Below, piece after piece: positions 48,601 to 56,300 of a stretch of 64,000 bases of DNA. This stretch comes from Agapetus fuscipes (taxonomy: Eukaryota > Arthropoda > Insecta > Trichoptera > Glossosomatidae), in assembly GCA_951799405.1 (NCBI GenBank), contig OX637352.1, forward strand, positions 13,836,820-13,900,819, read 5' to 3'. Under the pieces are notes generated by a model. The model was not told the DNA's origin and ran no database searches. It was given only the letters and a program-made list of their open reading frames with translations. Positions within the stretch are counted from its first letter, which is position 1. The number at the start of each line of letters is the position of its first letter. The position numbers and the translations under genes are program-made.

Positions 48601-50681
48601 ACCCATGCTGTAAAAATGGTTCACTTTGCCAATGTCACCCCTGTTTCAGGGAAGGACGGCAAGAGTTGCAGGGTGTATGTCCATTTGAGATTTGGTTTTT
48701 ATGTTGTAGGTTCACATGCCGCATATGCAAGCGCGAACTTGTACGTGTCTGCTTGTGAAAATGCATGTACGAGTAATGTGAATATCCAATGTAACATATC
48801 TTTGCAACTTAGATTAGATTAGATTAGCGCTGTTTTTGTGTGAATCACATCTCAAGAGCCCTCTGCGAGCTTGGTCGCTATAGAAAGCGCCAATTCTCAA
48901 GCAACACCCAGTTGCTGTAAGGCTATATTGGCAAAGTGAACCATTTTTTTACAGTATGGGTGGTCAGTCTCATACCAACTTGTAAGTCAAGAAACTGAAT
49001 ATTAGAAAATATAATACATTTTTTTGGCCGCCCACCCAGATGATGGAAAAACAGCTGGTCTTCTGCATCACAGGAGGGAGTTCCACAATAAACAGATCTT
49101 AGATCGAGTACAAGGAGAATAACAGCCACTTACTTTTCTTTATACAGATGCAGCAGACCTTTGGTGACTTCTACGAGCGGATTCCCAAAGAAGAAATCCA
49201 CCTCTTCACAGTCCCGATGCTCCGTGTCTCCTTCAGGAGCCCCGGACCCCTCCCTGGACCCCTGTGGGCCCTCTCTGGATCCCTGGGGCCCCTCCCTGGC
49301 CCCCTTAGTTGCTTCTTTAGCAGGCAGGAGTCTGAGTTCTGAGGCAGGCATACTTGCGGCCTTGCTGGCGTACGTCTCAACAATGATTTCCTGAGACGGC
49401 CGGGCGTCACGCTCGCCTTCCTCTGTAAGTGTTGCAACAATTTAAAATTGTTATTTAGATGTTATAAACCATGTTTTGTAATTGACTGAGATGTCGTTGA
49501 CCAAAAATTTGTGTGAAAAAACTGTTGTGTGACCGAATTTTCCACGACTGATAATAATAATAATATTAGGATGATTTATTTGGTGAGCGCTGTTTTTGTG
49601 TGTATCACACCTCAAGAGCCCTCTGCGAGCTTGGTCGTCGCTGTAGAAAGCGCCAATTCTCAAGCAAGACCCAGTTGTTGAAAGGTTGGATGGACCTTTC
49701 AGTGACCGGTCTTTGGTCAAGGTTTATGAATTTTTCAACTCAGCGAAGAGCACATTCGAAATATAAGTGGTATATTTTTTGTGCTCCGCCGGCATCCAAA
49801 TCCACAACCTTCCATGTACGAGTCCGAAGTGTTGCCACTGGACTACGGACCGGTCCAAGATGCCAACGACACGCGGTGTACCTGAGCGGTAACCCATCAA
49901 AGTACTGTCCGCGCCCAATGTTGCTTAACTTCGGTGATCTATGGGAACCGGTGCTTTCAACATGGTAACGTCGTTGACTAATGTGACTGATGTGTCTGTG
50001 GACAACGTGTTTAGTCTAATGTAAGTTGCAAAGATATGTTACATTTGGGATTCACATTATATGAATTCTTACAAGCAGACACGTACAAGTTCGAGCTTGT
50101 ACATGCCGCATGTGAAACTACAACATAAAAACCCAAATCTCAAATGGACAAACACCGTACAACTCTTGCCGTCCTCCATGAAACAGGAGTGACATTGGCA
50201 AAGTGAACCATTGTTTACAGCATGGGTGGTCAGCCGCATACCAACCTATAAGTCAAGGAACATGTCTGTACCCAAAAAGTCGTGTGGACGAACTGCCGTG
50301 TGACCGATTTGTCCATGGCCGAGCTGTCTGTGACCGATTTGTCCATGGCCGAGCTGTCATGAGACCAAACCATGACGTGGTTTTTATCGGAATACAATAT
50401 TATATGCTCCTAAGAAATAAATCGATGAAAAAAAATGCATATGCAATGTGAATGCTAAGTTATGGACAATACTTGGGTATTTACTTAAGTGTGAGCTCAA
50501 ATCTAATAGGATGATAAATTAGTATAAGGGTTGTCGACCCTTACATTATTGACTAAGGCCTCGTCCAGAACAAAACAAAGAAAACTATGCTATTTAGCTG
50601 ATACTCACCGCCCGCCGCAGGCTCAGATGTTTCCGTGTCCATTTCTATGCGAATCACACACAGGGAGACAAGGTTGGACAT
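33619..50681 (-). CDS. BRAP: BRCA1-associated protein, RING E3 ligase (BRAP/IMP)
   Basis: BRAP is a cytoplasmic RING ubiquitin ligase that modulates Ras/MAPK signalling and nuclear import. Eleven - strand exons: 50681-50609 (ATG), 49422-49134, 48238-48059, 46603-46431, 46164-45997, 40640-40568, 39106-39015, 37899-37704, 35291-35184, 34686-34560 and 33762-33619 (TAG). The product is 540 residues (human 592). It begins MSNLVSLCVIRIE. The BRAP N-terminal RRM-like part covers about 100-230 (DFFFGNPLVEVTKGLLHLYK). The RING runs about 234-272 (CPVCLERMDESVEG...CAHAFHAGC...CPVC). The UBP zinc finger is about 290-365 (LWICLICGHIGCGRY...TNRVWDYVGDNFVHRL), then a coiled coil to about 510 and a basic tail SRRKR. 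All junctions are GT-AG with matching phase. Retaining 34559-34521 and the duplicated exon 10 would give an in-frame 590-residue form. Confidence 0.95.
34064..34172 (-). mobile_element. SINE-D, antisense
   Basis: Contains the antisense head (GGGGATCGAACCAACGTTAT, CCCCCTCGGCCATAACACCG) and GAACCAGGGTCAAAGTTATG. It lies in the last BRAP intron. 33773-34063 is otherwise AT-rich without a gene. Confidence 0.75.
34410..34520 (-). pseudogene. In-frame duplicate of BRAP exon 10
   Basis: These 111 bases repeat 34560-34670 of exon 10 almost exactly and end at the same donor (GAGCAG/gtgacc). The copy has its own acceptor-like tatacag. The 39 bp between copies contain no stop and keep the frame, so it may be retained as extra coiled coil (SELAEERML...VAELREQ) or skipped. 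Repeat period 150 bp. Confidence 0.85.
35031..35142 (-). pseudogene. Partial duplicate of BRAP exon 9
   Basis: It repeats the last 80 or so bases of exon 9 plus the donor and about 18 intron bases (offset 131 bp), with one visible change in the shared part (CTTTTTGC for CTTCTTGC). No acceptor precedes it in the parent register, so normal splicing should skip it. Confidence 0.85.
35854..37703 (-). repeat. BRAP exon-8-derived minisatellite, 118/119-bp units
   Basis: Each unit is the last 92 bases of BRAP exon 8 (from GAGAAGGTGGACTCC to GTGCTGGCCAG) plus 27 intron bases beginning at the donor (gtactc...aatctaagcag). Sixteen unit junctions occur at 37676, 37557, 37438, 37319, 37201 and so on to 35901: 15 full extra copies and one truncated. 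The six outer intervals are 119 bp and the ten inner ones 118 bp, sharing one small deletion. 92 is not divisible by 3, so inclusion of one copy shifts the frame; splicing from 37704 straight to 35291 restores it. Confidence 0.95.
37985..38105 (-). mobile_element. SINE-C 3' part, antisense
   Basis: Starts ATTTATTTGGTGAGCGCTGT and ends CCCAGTTGCTGTAAGGCTC. BRAP intron 7, 85 bp from exon 8. 38106-38596 shows no gene or repeat I recognise. Confidence 0.75.
38597..38998 (-). mobile_element. Probable solo LTR, 402 bp
   Basis: Ends TGTTGAG and ATGACA give the TG...CA pattern, with ATAT directly flanking on both sides (38593-38596, 38999-39002). The ends resemble those of 55731-56260, which has the same ATAT duplication. 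The terminal TTTATATTTATTTTTAACAA-like sequence is also shared. No internal retrotransposon genes, hence solo. It ends 17 bp from the BRAP exon 7 donor. Confidence 0.55.
39599..39846. mobile_element. MITE M2, 248 bp
   Basis: Inverted ends TCGCACGTTTAATAATAAAG and TCGCACGCTTAATAATAAAG extend to about 32 bp. Second copy at 24679-24922. BRAP intron 6. Confidence 0.85.
39963..40276 (-). mobile_element. SINE-B, near full length
   Basis: From AACTAAGCTACACATTTAGT to the antisense head (GGGATTCGAACCCGAAC, CAACTGAGCTATCGACCGGA). BRAP intron 6. 40290-40500 holds a possible LINE tail too degraded to assign. Confidence 0.85.
40713..40790 (+). repeat. Dispersed repeat H fragment
   Basis: Sense segment GCTCCAGCTACCACAGACCA through CATCATCAGCCGGCCGTGTA. 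The copy at 34955-35020 ends with the same CCGGCCGTGTAAGCCTAAAA. Confidence 0.6.
40835..41035 (-). mobile_element. LINE-A 3' end, diverged
   Basis: Keeps TCTATAATCTAAGTTGCATA and GATGGTCAGCCTTATACCAA with internal loss. 41060-41960 has only AT-rich sequence with several GGGGTAA words and a SINE-C scrap at 41437-41480; no gene seen. Confidence 0.65.
41965..42050 (+). mobile_element. LINE-A tail fragment
   Basis: Only the last 80 bases, ending CTTAGATTAGATTAGATTAG. Confidence 0.75.
42318..42470 (-). mobile_element. hAT-like terminal fragment
   Basis: On the - strand it begins CAGGGCCGGCGCTAGGGTAG, a typical hAT end, and repeats GGGCGCC words; the other end has AGCGCCCTGGGCGAG. Target duplication not resolved. 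Confidence 0.45.
42754..42957. repeat. 66-bp tandem repeat, 3 copies
   Basis: Three near-identical units of GATTTATAACGCGGTCATAC...GTTATGGAAA (variants ACGTT/ACATT). 42958-43330 holds no feature I recognise. BRAP intron 5. Confidence 0.9.
43330..45577 (+). mobile_element. Jockey/CR1-type LINE, 5'-truncated
   Basis: The unit starts within the region preceding the RT domain (43376-43624 encodes IKEAVLLFNDYLSHSILQF-like sequence in a different frame), carries a complete RT and C-terminal part, and ends in an A-rich AAATA-repeat tail at 45545-45577. The endonuclease is missing. It is inserted in BRAP intron 5, opposite to the gene. Confidence 0.85.
43639..45411 (+). CDS. LINE reverse transcriptase, 590 codons open
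   Basis: The frame encodes an RNA-dependent DNA polymerase: PDGFPQLLLKKC and LRPIFKSG (motif 1-2 region), HGFRSSRST, motif A YTDFSKAFDKVNHQ, motif B SGVPQGAHLAPLLFNIF, catalytic motif C WLFADDNKML, then a C-terminal tail with HIDRLESVQHRFLRR. All three catalytic aspartates are present (one in A, two in FADD). A frameshift just before 43639 separates it from upstream LINE sequence, so the ATG is not the natural start. Probably inactive for lack of the 5' half. The first Met is simply the first in the open frame. Confidence 0.85.
   Translation: MESRSSYKSFIEDTETNLNLYPKNFWHFVAQKRADNGLPSNMTYNDTQATNATAIAELFAKHFSTVYSDTASNVPLFNYTHTVDLNECNISLVDVFNALGALSDNSGTGPDGFPQLLLKKCKFTLSKPLCHLFNLSLSSGVFPDSWKISYLRPIFKSGIKSDIKNYRPISNLSHIPKIFESIITTKISPLFKNLLIDEQHGFRSSRSTITNLLSYTDTIVRALENNTQVDVLYTDFSKAFDKVNHQLLVAKLRAIGIRDPFLTFLKSYLTGRKQRVRINDSISDKIDVTSGVPQGAHLAPLLFNIFINDLNVFSDTQFWLFADDNKMLKSINSYNDCSLFQSDIDSFNDWCKANCMELNIDKCKIMSFYKTKKPVNFVYKLNGVDLATVTLIKDLGLTLDIKLSFREHIDNIVNKSLKILGFILRITSDFNNVQTLKILYCSLVRPQLEYASVIWSPFYATHIDRLESVQHRFLRRVAWKLGLSRDEYDYKDIEITLGISSLVTRRQHAQLICIYKIINSIFDSPYLLQCIKLNVPTRRFRINELLSLNFHTSNLGYYSPINRMCRLLNSSSHLDLCGMSLSEFRRALFC
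45600..45765 (+). mobile_element. SINE-C, diverged
   Basis: Degraded head (CTACAGTCTAGTGGTTAGTG) with ATATGCTCTTTGCTGAGTTG and TACCTTTACCAAAGACC. It ends 230 bp from BRAP exon 5. Confidence 0.55.
46206..46238 (-). pseudogene. Fragment of BRAP exon 5 (RING)
   Basis: The - strand encodes KDASCPICSRA, copying RDASCPVCRCA of the true RING exon (45997-46164). Only about 30 bases are recognisable. Confidence 0.65.
46284..46412 (-). pseudogene. Diverged duplicate of BRAP exon 4
   Basis: It begins 18 bases past the exon 4 donor and encodes FGGRAYSSLEPN...VRHLECVRRAP and TELPTCPVY, matching FGGTAYSSLEPG...TELPTCPVCL of exon 4 with roughly one change in five or six bases. It remains open but has lost the donor and the second RING cysteine of the pair. 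Confidence 0.85.
46655..46830 (+). repeat. Dispersed repeat E
   Basis: Longest copy of the family: GTATGTATGTGTCAAAAGGG through TATATTTTCTCAAGTGGCAG to AAACAACCTCTTCGTCAGAG. The reverse copy is at 53100-53290. BRAP intron 3. Confidence 0.6.
46947..47390 (+). mobile_element. Composite SINE: 5S rRNA-derived head fused to SINE-C
   Basis: 46947-47070 is clearly 5S rRNA-derived (CAACGACTATACCATG, GATCACCGAAGTTAAGCAAC, GGATGGGTGACCGC, CCGCGTGTCGTTGGC), including the internal promoter boxes. It joins without a gap, at CATCTTGGACCGG, to a complete SINE-C with tRNA head (box B ATTCGGATCCC) and ATT-repeat tail. A second copy with the same joint is at 49558-49978. Confidence 0.9.
47525..48024 (-). pseudogene. 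Duplicate of BRAP exon 3 3' end, split by a LINE
   Basis: 47525-47557 copies the exon 3 donor region (ACGTGAGCAGGGACATGTAT against 48055-48074), and 47943-48024 copies the adjacent exon part (GGGGGCCGCCTC...CAGCAGGTCATGGCAG). Between them lies a LINE insertion with CAGAG or AGAG on both sides. The copy lies downstream of the parent exon (48238-48059) and is no longer open. Confidence 0.8.
47558..47942 (+). mobile_element. 5'-truncated CR1-like LINE tail inserted in the exon duplicate
   Basis: It encodes FKLNLIVFNALQGMAPEYL, RSAERGSKTL and FAVAGPSSWNKLPPEV, a CR1/Jockey LINE C-terminus, then a 3' UTR ending in ATCATCATC. The bases CAGAG flank both ends. BRAP intron 3. Confidence 0.8.
48404..48836 (+). 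mobile_element. LINE-A 3' end with end of ORF, sense
   Basis: Last codons of the LINE ORF (KDRKKWWLICNVGG-like), the 3' UTR with a short A-run, and the complete 3' region ending in TTAGATTAGATTAGATTAGC. It confirms the link seen at 22876-24458. BRAP intron 2. Confidence 0.85.
48837..48922 (-). mobile_element. SINE-C 3' fragment
   Basis: GCGCTGTTTTTGTGTGAATC to CCCAGTTGCTGTAAGGC; followed by a LINE-A scrap at 48925-48995. Confidence 0.65.
49558..49978 (-). mobile_element. Composite SINE: 5S rRNA-derived head fused to SINE-C, second copy
   Basis: On the - strand, 49978-49858 is 5S rRNA-like (CAACGACGTTACCATG, ACCGAAGTTAAGCAAC, CGCGTGTCGTTGGC), joined at the same CATCTTGGACCGG point to SINE-C (49857-49558) with AAATCATCCTAATATTATTA tail. 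BRAP intron 1, near exon 2. Confidence 0.9.
50014..50260 (-). mobile_element. LINE-A 3' end
   Basis: Complete 3' region, flanked on both sides by repeat K words (GACCGATTTGTCCATGGCC after it), suggesting insertion into a repeat K copy. BRAP intron 1. Confidence 0.8.
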
Positions 50682-51479
50682 TTAAACACGTTAAAACAAA
50701 TTATTCAAACGATTTTGCGATGTTTTTTTTCAAACTTTCTCCATTCGACTGTCAAATGTCATTTATTTTGACATTTTGAAGTTTTCCTCAAAACCAGCGC
50801 GTAAAAAATATTTCCCCACAATAGAAAAATGTTATACCTACTCATAGTACCTACTTCCTTATTTTTAATTGGTTTTCATTCAATAGTTTTCATCGTCAAT
50901 CTTGATTTTAGATGCAATACAAGTTTTAGACAGCAATGAGGTTGGATTTTTTTTAATTTGGAACTTTTTTCTCGGCGAGCTAAACGCCAATCTTGTATGG
51001 GATTGCCGTCCTTAGAAAGCAATAACAAAATGTTTGCATGTCTTTTCCCCAGAAACCCAGATGCTAATTCACGTCTGGACCTCATTAAATAACATCTCTC
51101 ATTCATTTATTTCCTACCGAAGTTTAAATGTTTTAAAAAATAAGTAGGTACTTACTTACTAACACATTTTCATTTTTTAATGTCATTGGCGCTACAGTTC
51201 ATGCAGGGGAAATTCTTCGTCACAACGGGCTCGGCACAAATTCAATATACAACAAAATTGTGACATCACCCAGCCGGGTTTCTAAGGAAAACCTTTTTTT
51301 TATTTTTATTGGTCGCTTAAGACCCTAACTATATAAAAATGTGACGCTTGCACGCTCAGAAAATATATATTTTCAAATTTATTCAGAATCCTTTCACTGT
51401 GTAACTGCAACCCTGTTGCCATTCGCTAGGGGTGGCCAGACTTTATACATCTTTCACTTCATTCATATCCATGACTATC

Positions 51480-51732
51480 TAATCCAATTTAATCTAATCT
51501 AAGTTGCAAAAAATAAGTAACATTAGAGATTCACATTATAAGCATTTTCACAAAACAATACATGTTTAAGTTCCCGCTTAAACATGCCGCATGTAGTCCT
51601 ACAATATAAAAACCCGAATCTCAAATGAACATACACCCTGCAACTCCTGCCGACCTTCCCTGAAACAGGGGTGACATTGGCAAAGTGAACCATTTTCTAC
51701 AGCATGGGTGGTCAGCCGCATACCAACAAACT
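51480..51732 (-). mobile_element. LINE-A 3' end with tail
   Basis: From AATCCAATTTAATCTAATCT to GGTCAGCCGCATACCAAC. It lies upstream of BRAP, between it and DNAH1. 50682-51480 is AT-rich and without a gene apart from the probable BRAP promoter. Confidence 0.85.
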
Positions 51733-52094
51733 ATCCTTCAGTCAAAACAAATTTGTCTACAATGTATTCAGGATGGATGTTTCAACTTTTCTCAGCGGGT
51801 AAACACCACATCTCCGGGGTCTGATTCGGTATTTTCATATCGGGAGGGATGGATGCATTGCATTTTAGCACGTGCGAGTAAGACAGATAACAAAATGACT
51901 AATATTCAAGAAAGATTTATTGTTTGCGTGTGTACACACCTTGCAGGAATGAAAAACAGTGGAGCAACACATACCCTTAACAGTGCGAGTCAAAAAATGT
52001 GTTTTCTTGATTCCTTGCATTCTTCTTCTCCTTTGTCTTAAATTAAATTTTTACTGTCCATGCATGTCTAAACAGTTCACCACATTCTCACGGC

Positions 52095-52322
52095 GCTATA
52101 TTCTTAGACATTTTAGTCGTCCGTTGACCCCACGCTTTGACAAACTAATGATGCATTTGTATGAAGACCTGTCAATCCAAGATGGCCGTAAGTGAATAGC
52201 TGATTTGTCTTCATACAAATATTAACAAAATTCTGTAGGTAAGAATGACCGTGGTGATGAGACTTCCAGCCCAGGCATCATTTGTTTGTCAAAGTGTGGG
52301 CTCAACGGGCGACTAAAATGTC
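52095..52322. mobile_element. MITE M1, second copy
   Basis: Same internal order as 12526-12734 (GACAAACTAATGATGCATTT, GACCTGTCAATCCAAGATGG, AATGACCGTGGTGATGA). Inverted ends ACATTTTAGTCGTCCGTTGA are partly eroded on the right. 52323-53095 has a short SINE-C head at 52370-52440 and no gene. Confidence 0.8.
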
Positions 52323-52799
52323 AGTCATTTCTAGTCAAAATTTAGATCTCCATCCTGATTTGTCTGTAGTCAAGTAGTTAACGCTTTGGACTTGCAATAG
52401 CAATAGGTTTGATTCCCACGTGAAGCACACAAAAAAATGGAAGAATTTTATTAAACCTTTCTTTATATTCATTTGTAAGTCAGTTTAGTCAATTTATTAC
52501 AAAAAATACATTTAATTACACAACATACATAAACTTCTATCATTTTAAACAAGACAGCACATTGTTTTATTGAACATAATTTGTCTAGAGTATTATGATA
52601 ACAGCTTTAACTTAGTATAAAGCTTTATTAAGCCCAACCATAGCATTTCCTCCTCACACACGCCTCCAAAAACCTGGACACTGACCAAGCACGACCAAAG
52701 CTCTCTCCACATCTTTAAAAGGAAAATTCCCCGCCTCATTTAAGGCCTAATAAAGAATAAAGCAGACCAGTTTCATCAAGATCATCTTCATCATTTCAA

Positions 52800-52880
52800 T
52801 TTCACGCTGAAGAAGCCCATCGTAGACATGGGCAAAACGTCCGGAAGCTCCAGCTCCCACAGATCCCGGAAAACATCTCT
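52800..52880 (+). repeat. Dispersed repeat H with hammerhead-like core
   Basis: Sense copy: CGCTGAAGAAGCCCATCG, TAGACATGGGCAAAACGTCC, AGCTCCCACAGATCCCGG. The G of GAAA is replaced by C here. Confidence 0.5.
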
Positions 52881-53099
52881 AGTCACCTTTAGAGTTGGGA
52901 AACGAGCTTCCTTTTGCCAAGCTGCGTCCGCAGCGGATTCACAGTAATCCTGTCCTTAGACTTTCTATTATTATTTTGTATTATGTATTTAATTTTTCAC
53001 GCTACTCGTGATCTCGCAACAATCCCACAAAGAGTGCCACCCGAGGTATGCTATTAGCTTCAGTAACATTGAACCATTTACATTAATTTACGAGTCATG

Positions 53100-53290
53100 A
53101 GCACGTCTCTGACCTAGAGGTTCTTGTTTTGTCATGCCATTGCTTTAACTTCACGGGAAGGCCTTCCCCCCCCCCACTTGAGAAAATATAAAGCTTTGTA
53201 TGAGCGTCCATGTGCTGTGGGTCCTTCTGACACATACACACAGGACGGGTACGAGGAGGGTTTGAGCAAGTCTGCGTATGTGCAGCATTG
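53100..53290 (-). repeat. Dispersed repeat E, antisense
   Basis: Antisense match to 46655-46830 (GGGTCCTTCTGACACATACA, CCACTTGAGAAAATATAAAG). It lies just past the DNAH1 stop codon. Confidence 0.6.
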
Positions 53291-53373
53291 TTTTGTGAGT
53301 TGCTATGGTTGGGGTTGAATATTAAGTTGTAAACTCGTTGCACAGCACAAGTGTTGCCATTAGTAGACAGCAT

Positions 53374-56300
53374 TCAGTAGTCCAGTTCATTGATGAGAGC
53401 CGTCCCCCGCTGCACCCAGTGCTCGGCCTGCTCTTTTCCTGTCGGCAACATTACGGCCAACACAAAGTGTGAACGGCCTCGCGTGCGATAGGCCGGACAC
53501 TCGTACCTCACTTCAGCGCCGTCAGCCGTCACCAAAACTGGCCGCAGGAAAATCATCGGCATCTCTGAAAGATAAACAGCAAACAACAACGGCCGTCAAA
53601 TATATGAAACATACGTACTAAATTATTTTGGAGGTTTGTTATTGAATGCATTTAATATGAATCTTAAATGTTAATATATCTTTGCAACGTAGATTATAGA
53701 TTATAGGCATATAATAACAATAATATTAGGATGATTTATTTGGTGAGCGCTGTGTTTGTGTGAATCACACCTCAAGAACCTCTATATGAGCTTAGTCATT
53801 GCCAATGGACTCCACACACATTCCATCTACAAAGAAATTGTGACATAAAACAGAAAAGCAAAGTGATATATATTTTTTTAAGGAATCCTGTGTGGGAGAC
53901 TCCCTAGATTTCCGAGAAAATAAAGGTCTATGACACTTGTTGTAGTGCCGCAGAGGTGTGGATGATGGTAATGTAGTGGTTGACGTCCTGATTCTTTGTA
54001 GCACGGCTGTTGGCTGCGTAGTGTTGTGTTGCCTCTGTTTTGAGACACTGAAAGGAAGTGGTAATTGATATTGGTTTTGAATACAACAAGGTTGAATTCG
54101 GATGGAAACACAGATACCGGTAACTTGTTCCATAAGCGGGCAGTTTGGCAAAGGAATGAGCCGTGAAAACACCAAGTTCTCATAGTTTTGAGATCGACTG
54201 CAAATGGTTGGATGTGAGCCGTTCTACGTGTTGCCCTTGCTGAGATGAGCAAAGGTGGTATAAGTGAGGAGTCTATTGCTCAAATGAGACAATTTAATTA
54301 AGTTTTTGAATTCAGTTTGTCCTACCAGTCATAAGTTGGTTGGGTCTGGCCTCGTGCAGGCTCGCAGTGTCCCTGCTCCAGCGCGCTCCCTCCAGGAACA
54401 TGCCTCTGATGCAGCAGACATCGTCAGGAACAGGGAGCGACACAGAGCTCGGGATCTGGAGCCATAAACCGAAGATGCATTCACCAATTCAAGGTAGCTG
54501 ATCTTAAGCTATTCCTGTTAAATCAAAGACAAGATAATGTGTCTAAAAAGGCAATAATACGCAACGCAACACAACTAAGCTACACATATAGTGTAACTTC
54601 TTGCCGCGTTATCCCCGAAGGGGTCACATGTGGCGAGTTGAACCTATTTATTTTTACAGGTAAGGGGGCCGGCCTTACTCCAACCGCTTCAGTGAAGTGG
54701 GGGGTTTCCCAGGTCCCGAGGGGGCTGGTTCTCATTTCTTCTGAAGGCTGAGGCAATCATAATAAATAATATTAGGATGGTTTATTTGGTGAGCGCTATT
54801 TTTGTGTAAATTACACCTCAAGAGCCCTCTGAGCCCTCTGCGCTGTAGAAAGTGCCAATTCTCAAGCAAGACCCAATTGATGTAAGGCTGAATGGACCTT
54901 TAATGACCGGTTTTTGGTAAAGGTATATAATTTTTTCACTGAGCGAAGGGCATATTTGAAAATATACTTAATAAATGGTATATTTTTTATGCTACGTCGG
55001 GAATCAAACCAAAAACCTTCCATTTACGAGTCCGAAGTGTTAACCACTAGCCTACGGACCGAACAAGTATCCACATCTGACATCAGTCTTTGGCATTCAC
55101 TTGCATTATTGAATAAGAGTTTTAGGCTTACACGGCCGGCTGATGATGCTGGAGATGCTGGAGCTTCCGGAAGCTCCAGCTCCCACAGACCACGGCAACA
55201 GATCCCGGAAAACATCACTCCAACTTTCATTATTGTATATATTTGTTTAAGAAATCCAGTGAGGAAGACTCCCTGGATTTCAGAGACTCTAAGGATCTAT
55301 GAAACTTGTTGTAGTGCTGCAGAGGTGTTGTTTACGAGCTTGGTCATCGCTACAAAGTGCTAATACTCAAGCAAGACCCAGTCGCTGTAAGGCTGGATGG
55401 ACCTTTATTTCCTAACCTCAAAGTCGTACTTGATGGTGTCTATGGACAGGACGTATTTCCTGGCATAGTTCTGCAGGATGGCAGTGAGCAGCGCCTGCGG
55501 GGAGAACAGCCCGGAGATCCAGAAGACCTGGGGGGCGCCCTCGCAGCTCCACAGCCAGAGACTCTCAAGGCGGGACACCAAGTCCAGCATCCAGCTACCT
55601 ACAGTACAACCACTGAGTTATAATGTAGTGGAGACACAACTACTGTAAGGCTTCGTCAAATAGGAAGCGTTTTAGCGCGCATCAAGGTGTCAATTATAAA
55701 GCGTCGTAACTTTCCATGTATTGACAATATTGTTACGATTTTTGGTCCGGATACTTTTCAAATAAAACTCTACTCTTCTTTTTACTCATTTATTTTACAC
55801 GTTTATATTTATTTTTACAAATACACTCTCATTTATTTCATTACACTGGTTTTAGTTCACTGGTCGAATTTGTTTTAATGTATTATGTTCATTTGAGGTT
55901 TGGATTTTATTTGTAAGTACACAATCAGCATTTATAAGCGCGAACTACACGTGTTTGTTTGTGGGCATACATCTGAGAGCTTTGAATGAATATATCCTTG
56001 CAACTTAGATTATAGATATTGGTGGAGTTCACAGACAAGACTGACTAGTGCAAGCAACTTGCACCCTTTTATACTAAGAGAGTCGAACACTCCGGAACAT
56101 ATTTTTGCTCGATGCTTCTCGAAGTACTTAGCCTAGAGACTTCTCTATTTACACACAATTATCAATCCTACCCACCAATACAATTAAGAATTCCTATAAC
56201 TAATATATTCCTATAATCCTATAACCTATTTCAATATTTACATTGCCTATTTACATAACAATATTTTTTTTTTTTTCTTTGCATTGTGTATGTGTAATAT

